A stretch of 64,000 bases of DNA from Archangiaceae bacterium. Its GTDB lineage: Bacteria > Myxococcota > Myxococcia > Myxococcales > Myxococcaceae. This document shows, in pieces, positions 45,267-55,033 of the stretch. Under the pieces are notes generated by a model, which worked only from the letters and a program-made list of their open reading frames with translations, made no database searches and had not been told where the DNA came from. A program made the translations under genes and the position numbers. The stretch's first letter is position 1. Each line of letters begins with the position of its first letter. The stretch covers positions 62,001-126,000 of the forward strand of contig JADJNS010000014.1 of the NCBI GenBank assembly GCA_016714225.1, read 5' to 3'.

Positions 45267-46148
45267 CTACGGCTTGCCCAGGAAGGGCAGGCCCACCACC
45301 AGGGCCTTGCCGCCGCTGGCCAGCTCGAGCTCGGTGCCGGGCCCCAAGCTGTCGCGGTGCACGTAGCCGAGCGCGATGAACTGATCGAGCAGCGGCGAGC
45401 GCACCACGCTGGTGACGAAGCCGACCTTCTTGTCGCCGCGCCTGAGCTCGGTGCCGCGCTCGGGGGTGTGCTCGTCGAGCAGCAGCCCGGTGAGCTTCTT
45501 CGCCATCTGCCCGCGGTACGTGGCGCGGGCGATGACCTCTTGCCCGATGTAGCAGCCCTTCTGGTAGTGAATGGCGCGCTCGAGGTTCGCCTCGAGCGGA
45601 ATGGTGGTCTCGGTCATGTCGACCCCGTACCGGGGAATGCCGGCCTCGACGCGCAGCACCTCGTAGGTCGCGTCGTCGACCTGCGGCAGCGCGGGAGCAG
45701 CGATGGGCCGGGGCACCAGCAGGTCGACCCCGCGCCCCAGCAGGTCGGGCATCACCGCCACCGCTGAGGCGAGCTGCTGCTCTTTCGCCTTGGGGCCCAG
45801 CAGCCCCAGCACCGCGAGGTCGGGGGCATCGGAAATCTCGGCTTCTTCCGAGATGAGGTACTTCGACAGAAACGCCTTCACCGCCTCGCCGAAGCCCTTG
45901 CCGGTGTCGAGCACCAGCGCGTCGCCGACCGGGGTGATGCGCACGTCGCCCACCATGCCGCCCTTGGGGGTCAGCATCGCGGCGTAGACGCTGCCCTGGC
46001 CGGTGACGTCGTTGGTCACCATGCCCTGCACGAACGACACGCGGTCGGGCCCGGTGACGCGCAAGAGCTCGCGACCCGAGAGATCGACCCAGGCCACCTC
46101 TTCGCGGGCCGCGCGGTACACGTCGATTTGTACGGAAGGAACCACCAC
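45267..46148 (-). CDS. ygfZ: YgfZ/GcvT-family folate-binding protein
   Basis: YgfZ uses folate in repair or maturation of Fe-S enzymes. The family motif KGCYIGQEV with its functional Cys is clear (near residue 190), and LLRVTGPDRVSFVQGMVTND and AVLGLLGPKA match the GcvT-like barrel. Length 293 aa from GTG 46148 is typical. Alternatives are GTG 46145 and GTG 46121; the promoter-like hexamers at 46158-46186 put RNA starts close to 46151, so the mRNA may be almost leaderless. Cytoplasmic. Confidence 0.88.
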   Translation of the reverse strand: MVVPSVQIDVYRAAREEVAWVDLSGRELLRVTGPDRVSFVQGMVTNDVTGQGSVYAAMLTPKGGMVGDVRITPVGDALVLDTGKGFGEAVKAFLSKYLISEEAEISDAPDLAVLGLLGPKAKEQQLASAVAVMPDLLGRGVDLLVPRPIAAPALPQVDDATYEVLRVEAGIPRYGVDMTETTIPLEANLERAIHYQKGCYIGQEVIARATYRGQMAKKLTGLLLDEHTPERGTELRRGDKKVGFVTSVVRSPLLDQFIALGYVHRDSLGPGTELELASGGKALVVGLPFLGKP

Positions 46149-46157
46149 TTCTGCGCG

Positions 46158-46186
46158 TATATAAGCCCCGCACTTGAGCACCACAA
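46158..46186 (-). promoter_or_regulatory. Candidate divergent promoter region of ygfZ and the VKOR fusion gene
   Basis: Read leftward, TTGTGG (46186-46181) and TATATA (46163-46158) are separated by exactly 17 bases, a good sigma-70-type match toward ygfZ. Because TATATA is its own complement it could also be the -10 box of the rightward gene at 46174. This is one of few AT-rich patches in the window. Confidence 0.45.
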
Positions 46187-47475
46187 CCCGCCCCAGCGCG
46201 CGCGCACTCGTGGCGCTCGCGGCATTGAGCTCCGCGAGCGCCCTGCTCTCCGTCTGGCAGTGGATGGAGCTGCTCATCGTGCGCGCCGGCGGCATCGCCA
46301 CCTGCAGCTTCAGCTCGACCGTCGACTGCGCCCAGGTGTGGGACTCGGACTTCGCCAGCAAGGTGCACGGCCTGACCGGGCTGCCCATCGCGGGCCTGGG
46401 GCTGCAGTGGTCGCTCACCGCCTTCGCGCTCTCGCTCGGGCTCATCGCCCTCACCGTGCAGCAGCGCGAGACCGTGGGCCTCGCCGCCGCGGTGAAGGTC
46501 TGGGGCGCCCTGGGCTTTCTTTCGTGCATCACCTTCGGGGTCGCCAGCGCGCGCCTCGGAGTGCTGTGCCCCAGCTGCACCCTCACCTACGCGCTCACCC
46601 TGGGCTTCGCGGCCGCGGCGTTCGTGGGCCTCTCTGACGGCAGCGCCCTCGACTTCGGTGCGCTGCTCAAAGGCCTGCCGCGCGCGCTGGTGTTCGCGGT
46701 GCCGCTGCACCTCGCCCTGCTCTACCCCGCCAGCAAGACGCCCAAGGCCACCGGGCCGACGCTCGCGGCGCACGAGAGCGGCCCCACCGAAGCGCAGGTG
46801 CTCGAGTTCTTCTCGAAGCTCTCGCCGCAAGAAGCGCAGATCACCGCCGAGGCGCGCGCCGAGTGGCTCAAGGCGCCGGTGCTCGAGTACCCCACCCCGG
46901 CCACCCACCAGCGGTACGGGCCTGCCGACGCGCCGGTGAGGGTGGTCGAGTTCACCGACGTGCTGTGCGGGCACTGCCGCGCGCTGGTGGGCATGCTGAA
47001 CGAGCTGAAGAAGGCGGTGCCGCCCGGCAGCCTCTCGATCGAGCCGCGCTATTACCCGCTCGACGGCGAGTGCAACCCCAAGCTCGGCAACCCGCGCGGC
47101 GACGGCGTGCGCTGCCTCGGCGCCAAGGTTCAAATCTGCCTCGAGGGCCGCCCCGAGTTCTGGGAGGTGCGCGACCAGCTCTTCGAGAACCAGGCGCAGC
47201 TCGACACCGAGAAGCTCTACGCGCTCGCCACCTCGAAGGGCCTCTCGCGCCCGCAGCTCGACGCGTGCGTGGCCGACCCCAAGACCGCCGCGCGCCTCAA
47301 AGAAGACATCGACTGGGCCAACGCCTACGAGATCGACGGCACGCCGCTGGTGCTGGTGAACGGCCGCGCCGAGGCGGGCCTGGGCCCCCACCTGGGCCCC
47401 TTCCTCTTCGGCCTGGCGATGGCCAGGGGCGAGATCGACAACAAGTACTTCGCGAAGCTGCCCGCCGCCCGATGA
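46174..47475 (+). CDS. Fused VKOR-DsbA-type disulfide-forming protein
   Basis: The 433-residue protein joins a vitamin K epoxide reductase domain and a thioredoxin-like domain. VKOR part (1-190, several membrane helices): loop cysteines Cys44 and Cys52 (TCSFSSTVDC) and active-site CPSC at 132-135. Thioredoxin part (about 240-433): CGHC at 265-268, cis-Pro in GTPLVLVNG near 390. Such fusions oxidise periplasmic proteins by passing electrons from the thioredoxin domain to VKOR and quinone, replacing DsbA plus DsbB. The start is TTG 46174; the next gene overlaps by ATGA. It would help make the many Cys-rich lipoproteins here. Confidence 0.9.
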   Translation: MSTTTRPSARALVALAALSSASALLSVWQWMELLIVRAGGIATCSFSSTVDCAQVWDSDFASKVHGLTGLPIAGLGLQWSLTAFALSLGLIALTVQQRETVGLAAAVKVWGALGFLSCITFGVASARLGVLCPSCTLTYALTLGFAAAAFVGLSDGSALDFGALLKGLPRALVFAVPLHLALLYPASKTPKATGPTLAAHESGPTEAQVLEFFSKLSPQEAQITAEARAEWLKAPVLEYPTPATHQRYGPADAPVRVVEFTDVLCGHCRALVGMLNELKKAVPPGSLSIEPRYYPLDGECNPKLGNPRGDGVRCLGAKVQICLEGRPEFWEVRDQLFENQAQLDTEKLYALATSKGLSRPQLDACVADPKTAARLKEDIDWANAYEIDGTPLVLVNGRAEAGLGPHLGPFLFGLAMARGEIDNKYFAKLPAAR

Positions 47476-47816
47476 GCGACGACCCGAAGAGGCCGTTCAA
47501 CAACCCGTTCGGGTCGCTGGCCGGCATCAAAGACTCGCTGCCCAGGGCCGAAGAGCGGGCCAAGGCCGAACCGAAGGGCCCCGCGAAGGCGGTGGTGCGC
47601 ATGGAGCGCGTCGGCCGCGGCGGTAAAGAGGTCACCGTCATCGAGCAGCTCGACCTGCCGGTGAAGGCCCGCGACGAATGGCTCAAGGCGCTGAAAGAAG
47701 CGCTGGGCTGCGGCGGGAGCATCGAGGGCACCGCGCTGGTGCTGCAGGGAGACCAGCGCGAGCGCGTGCCGAAGCTGCTAGAGAAGCGCGGAGTGAGGCG
47801 GGTAATCGTCGGTTGA
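47472..47816 (+). CDS. SUI1/eIF1-like protein (YciH family)
   Basis: The 114-residue product has a disordered N-terminus, then the SUI1 fold: AVVRMERVGRGGKEVTVIEQ, LKEALGCGGSIEGTALVLQ, KLLEKRGVRRVIVG. In E. coli YciH acts on initiation and is not essential; bacterial homologues may check start codons. It overlaps both neighbours (ATGA before, TTGA after), so all three genes are translationally coupled, an odd partnership of disulfide formation, translation and signalling. Cytoplasmic. Confidence 0.92.
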   Translation: MSDDPKRPFNNPFGSLAGIKDSLPRAEERAKAEPKGPAKAVVRMERVGRGGKEVTVIEQLDLPVKARDEWLKALKEALGCGGSIEGTALVLQGDQRERVPKLLEKRGVRRVIVG

Positions 47817-49675
47817 GCGCACCGCGTGGCGTCGCAGGTCTCGGCGAGACCCTGCTCGACGCGGCAGACGGCGCCGGGCTCGGGGTGGCGATGGTCACCT
47901 ATTCGGCCGAGGGGCCGCAGTACGTCTATCTCAACGATGCGGCGCTGAAGATTCTCGGCCGCAGCCGCGAAGAGGTCGAGCAGCGGCCCCTGATGGAGAT
48001 GATCGCGCCCGAGAGCGTCGACGAGGTGCTGGCCATCTCGCGCCGAAGCGCCGGCGGCGAGGCGACTCCGTCGCGCATCGAGGGTGTGGTGCAGCGCCCC
48101 GACGGCACCCGGGTGCCGGTGGTGGCGGTGGGCGGGCCGCTGCAGTTCGACGGCAAGCCCGGCTCGGTGGCCTTCTTCTGGGACGTGAGCGACCGGGTCG
48201 GCGCCGAGAAGGCGCGCCTGGCCGAGTCGCAGCGGCTGGCCCGGGTGGTCGAGGCGGCGCCCGACGGCATCGCCATCGTGCGCGGGCCGATCATCCTCCA
48301 CCTGAACTCGGCGGGGGCGCGCCTGCTCGGCATCGACGACCGCGAGAAGGCGGTCGGCACCTCGCTCGCCGACGTGATGCTGCCCGAAGAGGTGCCGATG
48401 ATGATGCGGCGCATGCGGGCCGCCGCCGAGGGCAAGCACCAGGGCGATCAGGTCTACCGGGTGCGCCACAAAGACGGGTCGATCGTCAGCGCCGAGGTCT
48501 CTTCGATTCCCTACGAGCACGAGGGGCAGCCGGCGCTGCTGGCCTTCGTGCGCGACGTCACCGAGCGCGCGCAGCTGCAAGAGCAGATGGCGCGCGCCGA
48601 GCGGCTGGCCTCGCTCTCGACCCTGGCGGCAGGGCTGGCGCACGAGGTGAACAACCCCCTCACCGCCGCGATGCTGCAGGTCGACGTCATCGAGCACGAG
48701 CTGCGCAGCGCGCTGGGGCCCACCGCCGCGGGCGGCGTGTTCGACCGCATTCGGGACCTGCGCAAGACGCAAGAGCGCATCGCCGACGTGATGCGCGACT
48801 TCGCCGCCTTCGCGCGCACCGGAAACGACAAGCGCGAGGCGGTCGACCTGAACCTCATCATCGGTGCGGTCGAGCGCATGCTCGCTCCGATGCTGGCGAA
48901 GAAGGGCAGGTACTCGAGCCAGCTCGGAGTGCTGCCGAAGATTCGCGCCGAGGCCAGCCGCCTCGAGCAGGTGTTCGTGAACCTGATGCTCAACGCGGTG
49001 CAGGCGCTGCCCGAGGGTCGCGACGGCAACGAAATCTCGGTGCGCGGGCGGGTGCTGGGCGACGGCCGGGTGTGCGTCGAGATCGCCGACAACGGGGTGG
49101 GCATCACCACCGAGAACCTGCGCCGGGTGTTCGACCCGTTCTTCACGACCAAGCCGGTGGGTGTCGGCACCGGGCTGGGGCTCACCGTGTGTCACAACAT
49201 CGTCTCGAGCTACGGCGGAGAGATCGAGATCGACAGCGTGTCGGGGCACGGCTGCACCATGCGGGTGCTGCTGCCGGCTGACGCGCCGGCGCCGGCCGTG
49301 CCGCCGCGCACCCGGGTGATGATCGTCGACGACGAGCCGCACCTCGCGTCGACGCTGCGGCTGTTGCTCGAGGCGCGGCACGAGGTGGTGGCGTTCACCT
49401 GCGGCGAAGAGGCGATCGAGCTCTTGCTCAAGGGCGCGCCCATCGACGTGGTGCTGTGCGACCTGCAGATGCCGATTCTCAACGGCATGGAGCTCTACCG
49501 CCGGGTCGTCGAGCGACGGCCCGAGCTCAAGGGCCGCTTCATCTTCATGACCGGCGGCGCCTACAACAACAACGCCGACCGCGAGCTCGCCGTCACCCGC
49601 GGGCCGCTGGTGGAGAAGCCGTTCGACGCGGCCGAGGTCGAGAAGCTGATTCAGCGCGTCGGTGCGCGCACGTGA
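47813..49675 (+). CDS. PAS-PAS histidine kinase with C-terminal receiver
   Basis: The 620-residue product begins at TTG 47813, overlapping the SUI1 stop by TTGA. Two PAS domains at about 20-135 and 145-255 (VYLNDAALKILGRSREEVEQ, ILHLNSAGARLLGIDDREKA), then HisKA with LAGLAHEVNNPL (phospho-His277), HATPase_c with NLMLNAVQALPEG, DNGVGI and GTGLGLTV, and a receiver (MIVDDEPHLAS; acceptor Asp550 in VVLCDLQMP; Lys in VEKPFD). There are no membrane segments, so it senses inside the cell. It has no DNA-binding output domain, so output depends on an outside partner. Confidence 0.92.
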   Translation: MSAPRGVAGLGETLLDAADGAGLGVAMVTYSAEGPQYVYLNDAALKILGRSREEVEQRPLMEMIAPESVDEVLAISRRSAGGEATPSRIEGVVQRPDGTRVPVVAVGGPLQFDGKPGSVAFFWDVSDRVGAEKARLAESQRLARVVEAAPDGIAIVRGPIILHLNSAGARLLGIDDREKAVGTSLADVMLPEEVPMMMRRMRAAAEGKHQGDQVYRVRHKDGSIVSAEVSSIPYEHEGQPALLAFVRDVTERAQLQEQMARAERLASLSTLAAGLAHEVNNPLTAAMLQVDVIEHELRSALGPTAAGGVFDRIRDLRKTQERIADVMRDFAAFARTGNDKREAVDLNLIIGAVERMLAPMLAKKGRYSSQLGVLPKIRAEASRLEQVFVNLMLNAVQALPEGRDGNEISVRGRVLGDGRVCVEIADNGVGITTENLRRVFDPFFTTKPVGVGTGLGLTVCHNIVSSYGGEIEIDSVSGHGCTMRVLLPADAPAPAVPPRTRVMIVDDEPHLASTLRLLLEARHEVVAFTCGEEAIELLLKGAPIDVVLCDLQMPILNGMELYRRVVERRPELKGRFIFMTGGAYNNNADRELAVTRGPLVEKPFDAAEVEKLIQRVGART

Positions 49676-49697
49676 GCCCGTTGGCTCGAGCCAGCGC

Positions 49698-51002
<1,305 letters not shown>

Positions 51003-51045
51003 TCTTTTCGCAACCGTACCCGAGCGTTGGGTTAAGTCGAGCCTC

Positions 51046-52203
51046 ATGACCCGAGCGCTGGCGCTGTGTCTGACGTTGGTGTCGGTGGGCTCGTGCAAGA
51101 AGTCGGACGAAGGCGGGGGCGCGAAGCCCGGTGAGAAGCCGGCCGAGAAGACGATTCAGGTCGGCCTGGTCACCGACGTGGGCGGCCGCGGAGACGAGTC
51201 GTTCAACGATGCGGCGCTGCGCGGGCTCGAGCTGTGGGCTGCGGGCTCGAAGCTGGTCGACGGCAAGTACGTGCCGGCCGAGAAGCGCGACCTCGAGGCC
51301 TCGATTCCCGCCGACCTCGCCTCGATGGTGACCCGGCTGCCGGTGAAGCCGATGGTGCTCCAGAGCAAGGCGCAAGAGGACTACCAGCCCAACCTGCAGC
51401 TGCTCGTCGACAAGGGGTGCGACCTGACCGTGGGAGTCGGCTTCATGCTCGAGAACGCGGTCGAGGCCGCGGCGAAGGAGTACCCCAAGGCGCGCTTTCT
51501 GCTGATCGACAGCCCGATTCTCGACGCGAACGGCAACCCGCAGTCGCTGCCCAACGTGCGCACCATGGTGTTCCGCGAGCACGAGGGCAGCTTCCTGGTC
51601 GGAGCGCTGGCCGGCCTGCTGGCGAAAGAGAAGGTCGGCTTCGTGGGCGGCATGGAGATACCGCTGATCAAGAAGTTCGAGGCGGGCTTCCGCGCGGGGG
51701 TGAAGACCACCAATCCCAAGGCCGAGGTGCTGGTCAGCTACACCGGCAGCTTCGACAAGGTCGCCGCCGGCAAGCAGGTCGGGCAGGACTTCATGGCCAA
51801 GGGCGTCGAGATCGTCTTTCAGGCGGCGGGCAGCGACGGCCTGGGCGTGATTCAGGCGGTGAAAGAGGCGCGCGCCGCGGGCAAGAACGTGTACGCCATC
51901 GGGGTCGACTCGGATCAGTACCGCGTGGCGCCCGACGTGATTCTCACCTCGATGGTGAAGCGGGTCGACCTGGCGGTGTACTTCGCCGCGAAAGACCTGG
52001 TGAACGGCAACTTCATCGCCGCCGACGGCGACCTGGGCCTCAAAGAGAACGGCGTGGCCTACGCGCCGATTCGGCTGGCGGTGCCCGGCAAAGATGCGGC
52101 GGTCGCCAAGGTCGAGGCGCTGCGCAAGCTCATCGTCGACGGCAAGCTGCGCGTGCCCGCGAACCTGGGCGACCTCGAGGCGTTCACCCCGCCGGCGCTG
52201 TAG
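51046..52203 (+). CDS. BMP-family nucleoside-binding lipoprotein of an ABC transporter
   Basis: The 385-residue product has the signal MTRALALCLTLVSVGSC and a solute-binding fold of the BMP/PnrA family: VGLVTDVGGRGDESFNDAAL, REHEGSFLVGALAGLLAKEK, VYAIGVDSDQYRV. PnrA-type proteins bind purine nucleosides at the cell surface. The partner ATPase and permeases lie at 55034-58523, 2.8 kb downstream, separated by two opposite-strand genes. Adjacent to pdp but divergent, with 43 bp between starts. Confidence 0.92.
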   Translation: MTRALALCLTLVSVGSCKKSDEGGGAKPGEKPAEKTIQVGLVTDVGGRGDESFNDAALRGLELWAAGSKLVDGKYVPAEKRDLEASIPADLASMVTRLPVKPMVLQSKAQEDYQPNLQLLVDKGCDLTVGVGFMLENAVEAAAKEYPKARFLLIDSPILDANGNPQSLPNVRTMVFREHEGSFLVGALAGLLAKEKVGFVGGMEIPLIKKFEAGFRAGVKTTNPKAEVLVSYTGSFDKVAAGKQVGQDFMAKGVEIVFQAAGSDGLGVIQAVKEARAAGKNVYAIGVDSDQYRVAPDVILTSMVKRVDLAVYFAAKDLVNGNFIAADGDLGLKENGVAYAPIRLAVPGKDAAVAKVEALRKLIVDGKLRVPANLGDLEAFTPPAL

Positions 52204-52211
52204 CTTCAGGC

Positions 52212-52694
52212 TCAGCGGCCGCGCTTCCCGCGAATCAGCTCGAGCTCCTGAACGACCCGCAGATCTTTCGGGCGCGCCAGGGCCCGCTTCGAAGTGAGCA
52301 ACTGCTCGAGCGACATGAAGTTCACGGTCACGGCGCCGACCTGGGCTCCCACTGCGTCGCGGCGAACCACGTCGAAGCTGCCGACGCCGGTGACCTCGCC
52401 GAGAAAGTCGACCACGCCCAGCGCGCACGCCACGTACAAGTTGCGGCTCCCCACCAGTGCAGTGGGGTCGGTCGACAGGGGCAGGCGATCAGGCCTCATG
52501 CGGTGGCGCGGCTGAAGCCCGGTCAGCGCGAGCAGCAGCCGCCGGCAGCTCTCGGAGGCGAAGCGCACGCACACGTCGAGACGTCAGTCACGATCGTCGC
52601 GCCGTGAAAGGTCGCCGCCAGCCCACCGACCACCACGAAGTCGACCTGCGCGTCAGCGAGAAGGCGGAGAAGGTCGAGGCTCTGGTTCGCCATA
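52212..52694 (-). pseudogene. Frameshifted nucleotidyltransferase (AbiEii/DUF6036-like)
   Basis: Frame 1 from ATG 52694 encodes MANQSLDLLRLLADAQVDFV and GGLAATFHGATIVTD, then runs off into unlike residues. The next frame carries LDVCVRFASESCRRLLLAL and continues to NFMSLEQLLTSKRALARPKD, the end of the same family. Inserting one base near 52582 restores GATIVTDDLDVC, the family's metal-binding GG...VTxDLD pattern. So it is a one-base deletion in the catalytic motif, or a sequencing error. In intact form such proteins are the nucleotidyltransferase half of toxin-antitoxin-like pairs. The upstream partner reads at 52653-52853. Confidence 0.75.
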
Positions 52695-52853
52695 GAACTT
52701 CGCTCCCGCCTTTCGCACCGCTTCGGAGGTCTCGCTGGCCCTCTGGTGGAGCACCAGGCGCTCATACGGAGTCAGCGTCTGGAGGTACTCCAGCAGCTCG
52801 AGGTCGACGTCCTGGGGCGATGGCGCTGGCAGGTTCGTTTCCAGGCTGAGCAA
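52653..52853 (-). CDS. Small partner of the nucleotidyltransferase, fused in frame to the upstream gene
   Basis: The frame encodes LELLEYLQTLTPYERLVLHQ and ASETSEAVRKAGAKFYGEPE, like small proteins encoded just upstream of nucleotidyltransferases of this type. TTG 52853 would give a 66-residue product overlapping the pseudogene start by 42 bp. But no stop separates it from the MYXO-CTERM gene upstream, so it may only exist as that protein's tail. Whether it is translated separately cannot be decided here. Confidence 0.4.
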   Translation of the reverse strand: MLSLETNLPAPSPQDVDLELLEYLQTLTPYERLVLHQRASETSEAVRKAGAKFYGEPEPRPSPPSR

Positions 52854-54929
52854 AGTACCACGTCGCTCATCGCCGCGTGGCTGCTGGCACCCTCGTCGCC
52901 GCCGCGCTCTCGCTGCCGCCAGGGCCAGCAGCATCATCACCGCTCCGGAACCGTCGGTCGCGCCGCACTGACACCCCACCCCATAGCGGGGCGGCGGGCG
53001 CTCGTCCGTGCCTCCACCGTCTGACCCGCCATCCGGCGCTCCACCGTCTGGCGCTCCGCCGTCTGGCGCTCCGCCGTCGCTGCCGGCGTCGACCCCACCA
53101 TCGGGCGGGCCCGCGTCGGGCACCGGCCTCGCCGTCACGGTGACGCTCGCCGACAGGCCCGCGTCGGTCGAGTCGTGCAGCGTCACCACGTCGGTGACGC
53201 CGTCGACTGCGCCCGCGGTGTAGCCGCCCGAGCTGTCGAGGGTGCCGCCCGAGAGGTTCGACTCGAGCGCCCAGCGGTAGCCGCCCGCGCCGCCCGAGGC
53301 GACGAACTGCTGAAAGCCGAGCACCTGAACCTGCGTCGAGCGCGGCGACAGGTCGAGCGGCACGGTGCCGATGACGGTCGAGGCCTGACCGACGCGCCAT
53401 GCCGGCAGCGAGGGCGTGGCGGTCAGCGTGACGGTGCCGGCGGTGACGTCGCGCAGCACGAACGGCGCGGTCTCGGCGGCGTTGGCCGCGAGGCTCAGCA
53501 CCAGCGTCGAGCTGAACGGGCCGGCGGCGTCGAGCGCGAGCTCCGCGGTGGCCGAGCTGGTCGACACGGTGACGCTCAGCGCCGGCGCGGTGGTGATGGG
53601 CGCGCCCCCGAGCGTCTCGCGACGCACCGTCATCACCCCCGACGCGACGCCGTTGGGTACCACCGCGGGCACCGAGAGAAACCCGAGCTGCCCCTCGGCA
53701 TAGGTGAGGGTGAGCTCGGGGCGCTGGCTCGCCGGCGCGCTCTCGCGCCGCTGAAAGGCGGTCACCACGTTGAAGAACGGGGTGTAGCTCGACAGCACCA
53801 CGCCGTAGTTGGTGCTCGGGTTCGCCACCCACTCTTGCGCCAGCTGAACGCCGGCATCGGTGAAGTCGAGGTCTCTCGACCCGACCGCCGGAGAAGAGAG
53901 AAAGAGCACCGGCTCGGGGCGGTGGTCGGCGGGGCCATCGGCGCCCGGCACCTGCCACGGGGTGTTGGTGTCGGCGCGCCCCCAGCTCGCCTGGGTCTCG
54001 ACCCAGGGCCGGAGCAGCCCGTACGCCGGGTAGGTGCCGTCGCCGGCGTTCGAGACGTAGACGCGCAGGCGCGCCTGCACCACCGACGCCCAGGGGGGCA
54101 CCGCGCGGGTGTCGAACGAGAGCAGCACGCCGTAGGGGTCGACCGTGCCCCACAGCTGGTTCTGGGCGACGTTGTAGTTCTGCCGGTCGGGGTCGGGGCC
54201 ATTGCCGATGGTGACGTCGGTGCACCCCGCGTACGCCGCGGTCGGCAGCACGCCGTTCTGAAACGAGATCGCCACTCCGCCGGGGTCGTAGGTGAGGTTC
54301 AGCCTGGGGCGGCGCGTGAGAACCGTGTCTTCCGAGCTGGCGAGAGCGAGCCCATCGAGAGTGCCGTACTCGGCGATGAAGAAGCCGTGGTTCTGCGCCG
54401 GAGTGCTCACCCAGCGCTGCAGCACCGCCAGCGTCACCGCGTCGAAGGTGATGCGCGCGTTGCCCGACGTCGGCAGCGCCAGGGTGAACAGCTGGGGGCC
54501 GTGGTCGGTGGGGTCGCTGCCTCCGTCGCCCGCCCACGGTGCGCCCGCGGCGTACTGAACCCAGCTGGCCTCGGTCTCGACCCACGGCCTGAGCGACTCG
54601 TAGCCCTTGAAGACCGCCACGCTGGTGTCCCTGACGTTGACGTCGAGCGACGCCGAGGTGAGCGTCGCGGTGGTGGGCAGCTGGCTCAGGTCCCACCGCA
54701 CCAGGCTGGCCTCGAGCGCAGGAGAGCCGTCGAAGAGCAGCTGCGACCGGTCGCAGGTCTGGTTCGGGTCCCAGCAGAGCGCCTTCTGCGAGTAGATGAC
54801 CGTGTCGCGCGTGCCCGCGTAGGCGGCGGTCGGCGAGACCCCGTCTTGAAACGAGACCACGGCGTCGGCGGCCGCAGCGACCCGCGCGGCGAGCACCAGC
54901 AGCAGGGTGACCCGACCACCACCGACCAT
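52653..54929 (-). CDS. DNRLRE-domain secreted protein with an internal MYXO-CTERM signal
   Basis: The 758-residue frame starts MVGGGRVTLLLVLAARVAAAA (signal). Two beta-sandwich DNRLRE/CBM96-like domains follow (about 23-210 and 212-405), sharing GYESLRPWVETEASW and YGLLRPWVETQASW. Ig-like segments and a Gly-Asp linker (PDGGAPDGGAPDGG) precede a MYXO-CTERM signal, CQCGATDGSGAVMMLLALAA then RARRRR, near residue 690. Such signals normally end the protein, but here the frame runs about 75 residues further, into the partner of the nucleotidyltransferase. If myxosortase cuts before the Cys region the extra tail would be lost with the anchor. Confidence 0.75.
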   Translation of the reverse strand: MVGGGRVTLLLVLAARVAAAADAVVSFQDGVSPTAAYAGTRDTVIYSQKALCWDPNQTCDRSQLLFDGSPALEASLVRWDLSQLPTTATLTSASLDVNVRDTSVAVFKGYESLRPWVETEASWVQYAAGAPWAGDGGSDPTDHGPQLFTLALPTSGNARITFDAVTLAVLQRWVSTPAQNHGFFIAEYGTLDGLALASSEDTVLTRRPRLNLTYDPGGVAISFQNGVLPTAAYAGCTDVTIGNGPDPDRQNYNVAQNQLWGTVDPYGVLLSFDTRAVPPWASVVQARLRVYVSNAGDGTYPAYGLLRPWVETQASWGRADTNTPWQVPGADGPADHRPEPVLFLSSPAVGSRDLDFTDAGVQLAQEWVANPSTNYGVVLSSYTPFFNVVTAFQRRESAPASQRPELTLTYAEGQLGFLSVPAVVPNGVASGVMTVRRETLGGAPITTAPALSVTVSTSSATAELALDAAGPFSSTLVLSLAANAAETAPFVLRDVTAGTVTLTATPSLPAWRVGQASTVIGTVPLDLSPRSTQVQVLGFQQFVASGGAGGYRWALESNLSGGTLDSSGGYTAGAVDGVTDVVTLHDSTDAGLSASVTVTARPVPDAGPPDGGVDAGSDGGAPDGGAPDGGAPDGGSDGGGTDERPPPRYGVGCQCGATDGSGAVMMLLALAAARARRRRGCQQPRGDERRGTLLSLETNLPAPSPQDVDLELLEYLQTLTPYERLVLHQRASETSEAVRKAGAKFYGEPEPRPSPPSR

Positions 54930-55033
54930 CGAGGGCGCACGATACGCGAAATGCCGCCGCGGCCCAGCGCCTGGCGGCACGCGCCTCAAGTTCCGCGAGC
55001 CACCACCGCCCGCGCACGCCATACTGCCGCGCG

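Noticed and set aside
51047..51047. ATG 51047 as start of the nucleoside phosphorylase
   Set aside because: It would overlap the divergent start at 51046; GTG 51002 gives the family-like N-terminus and the usual 434-residue length.
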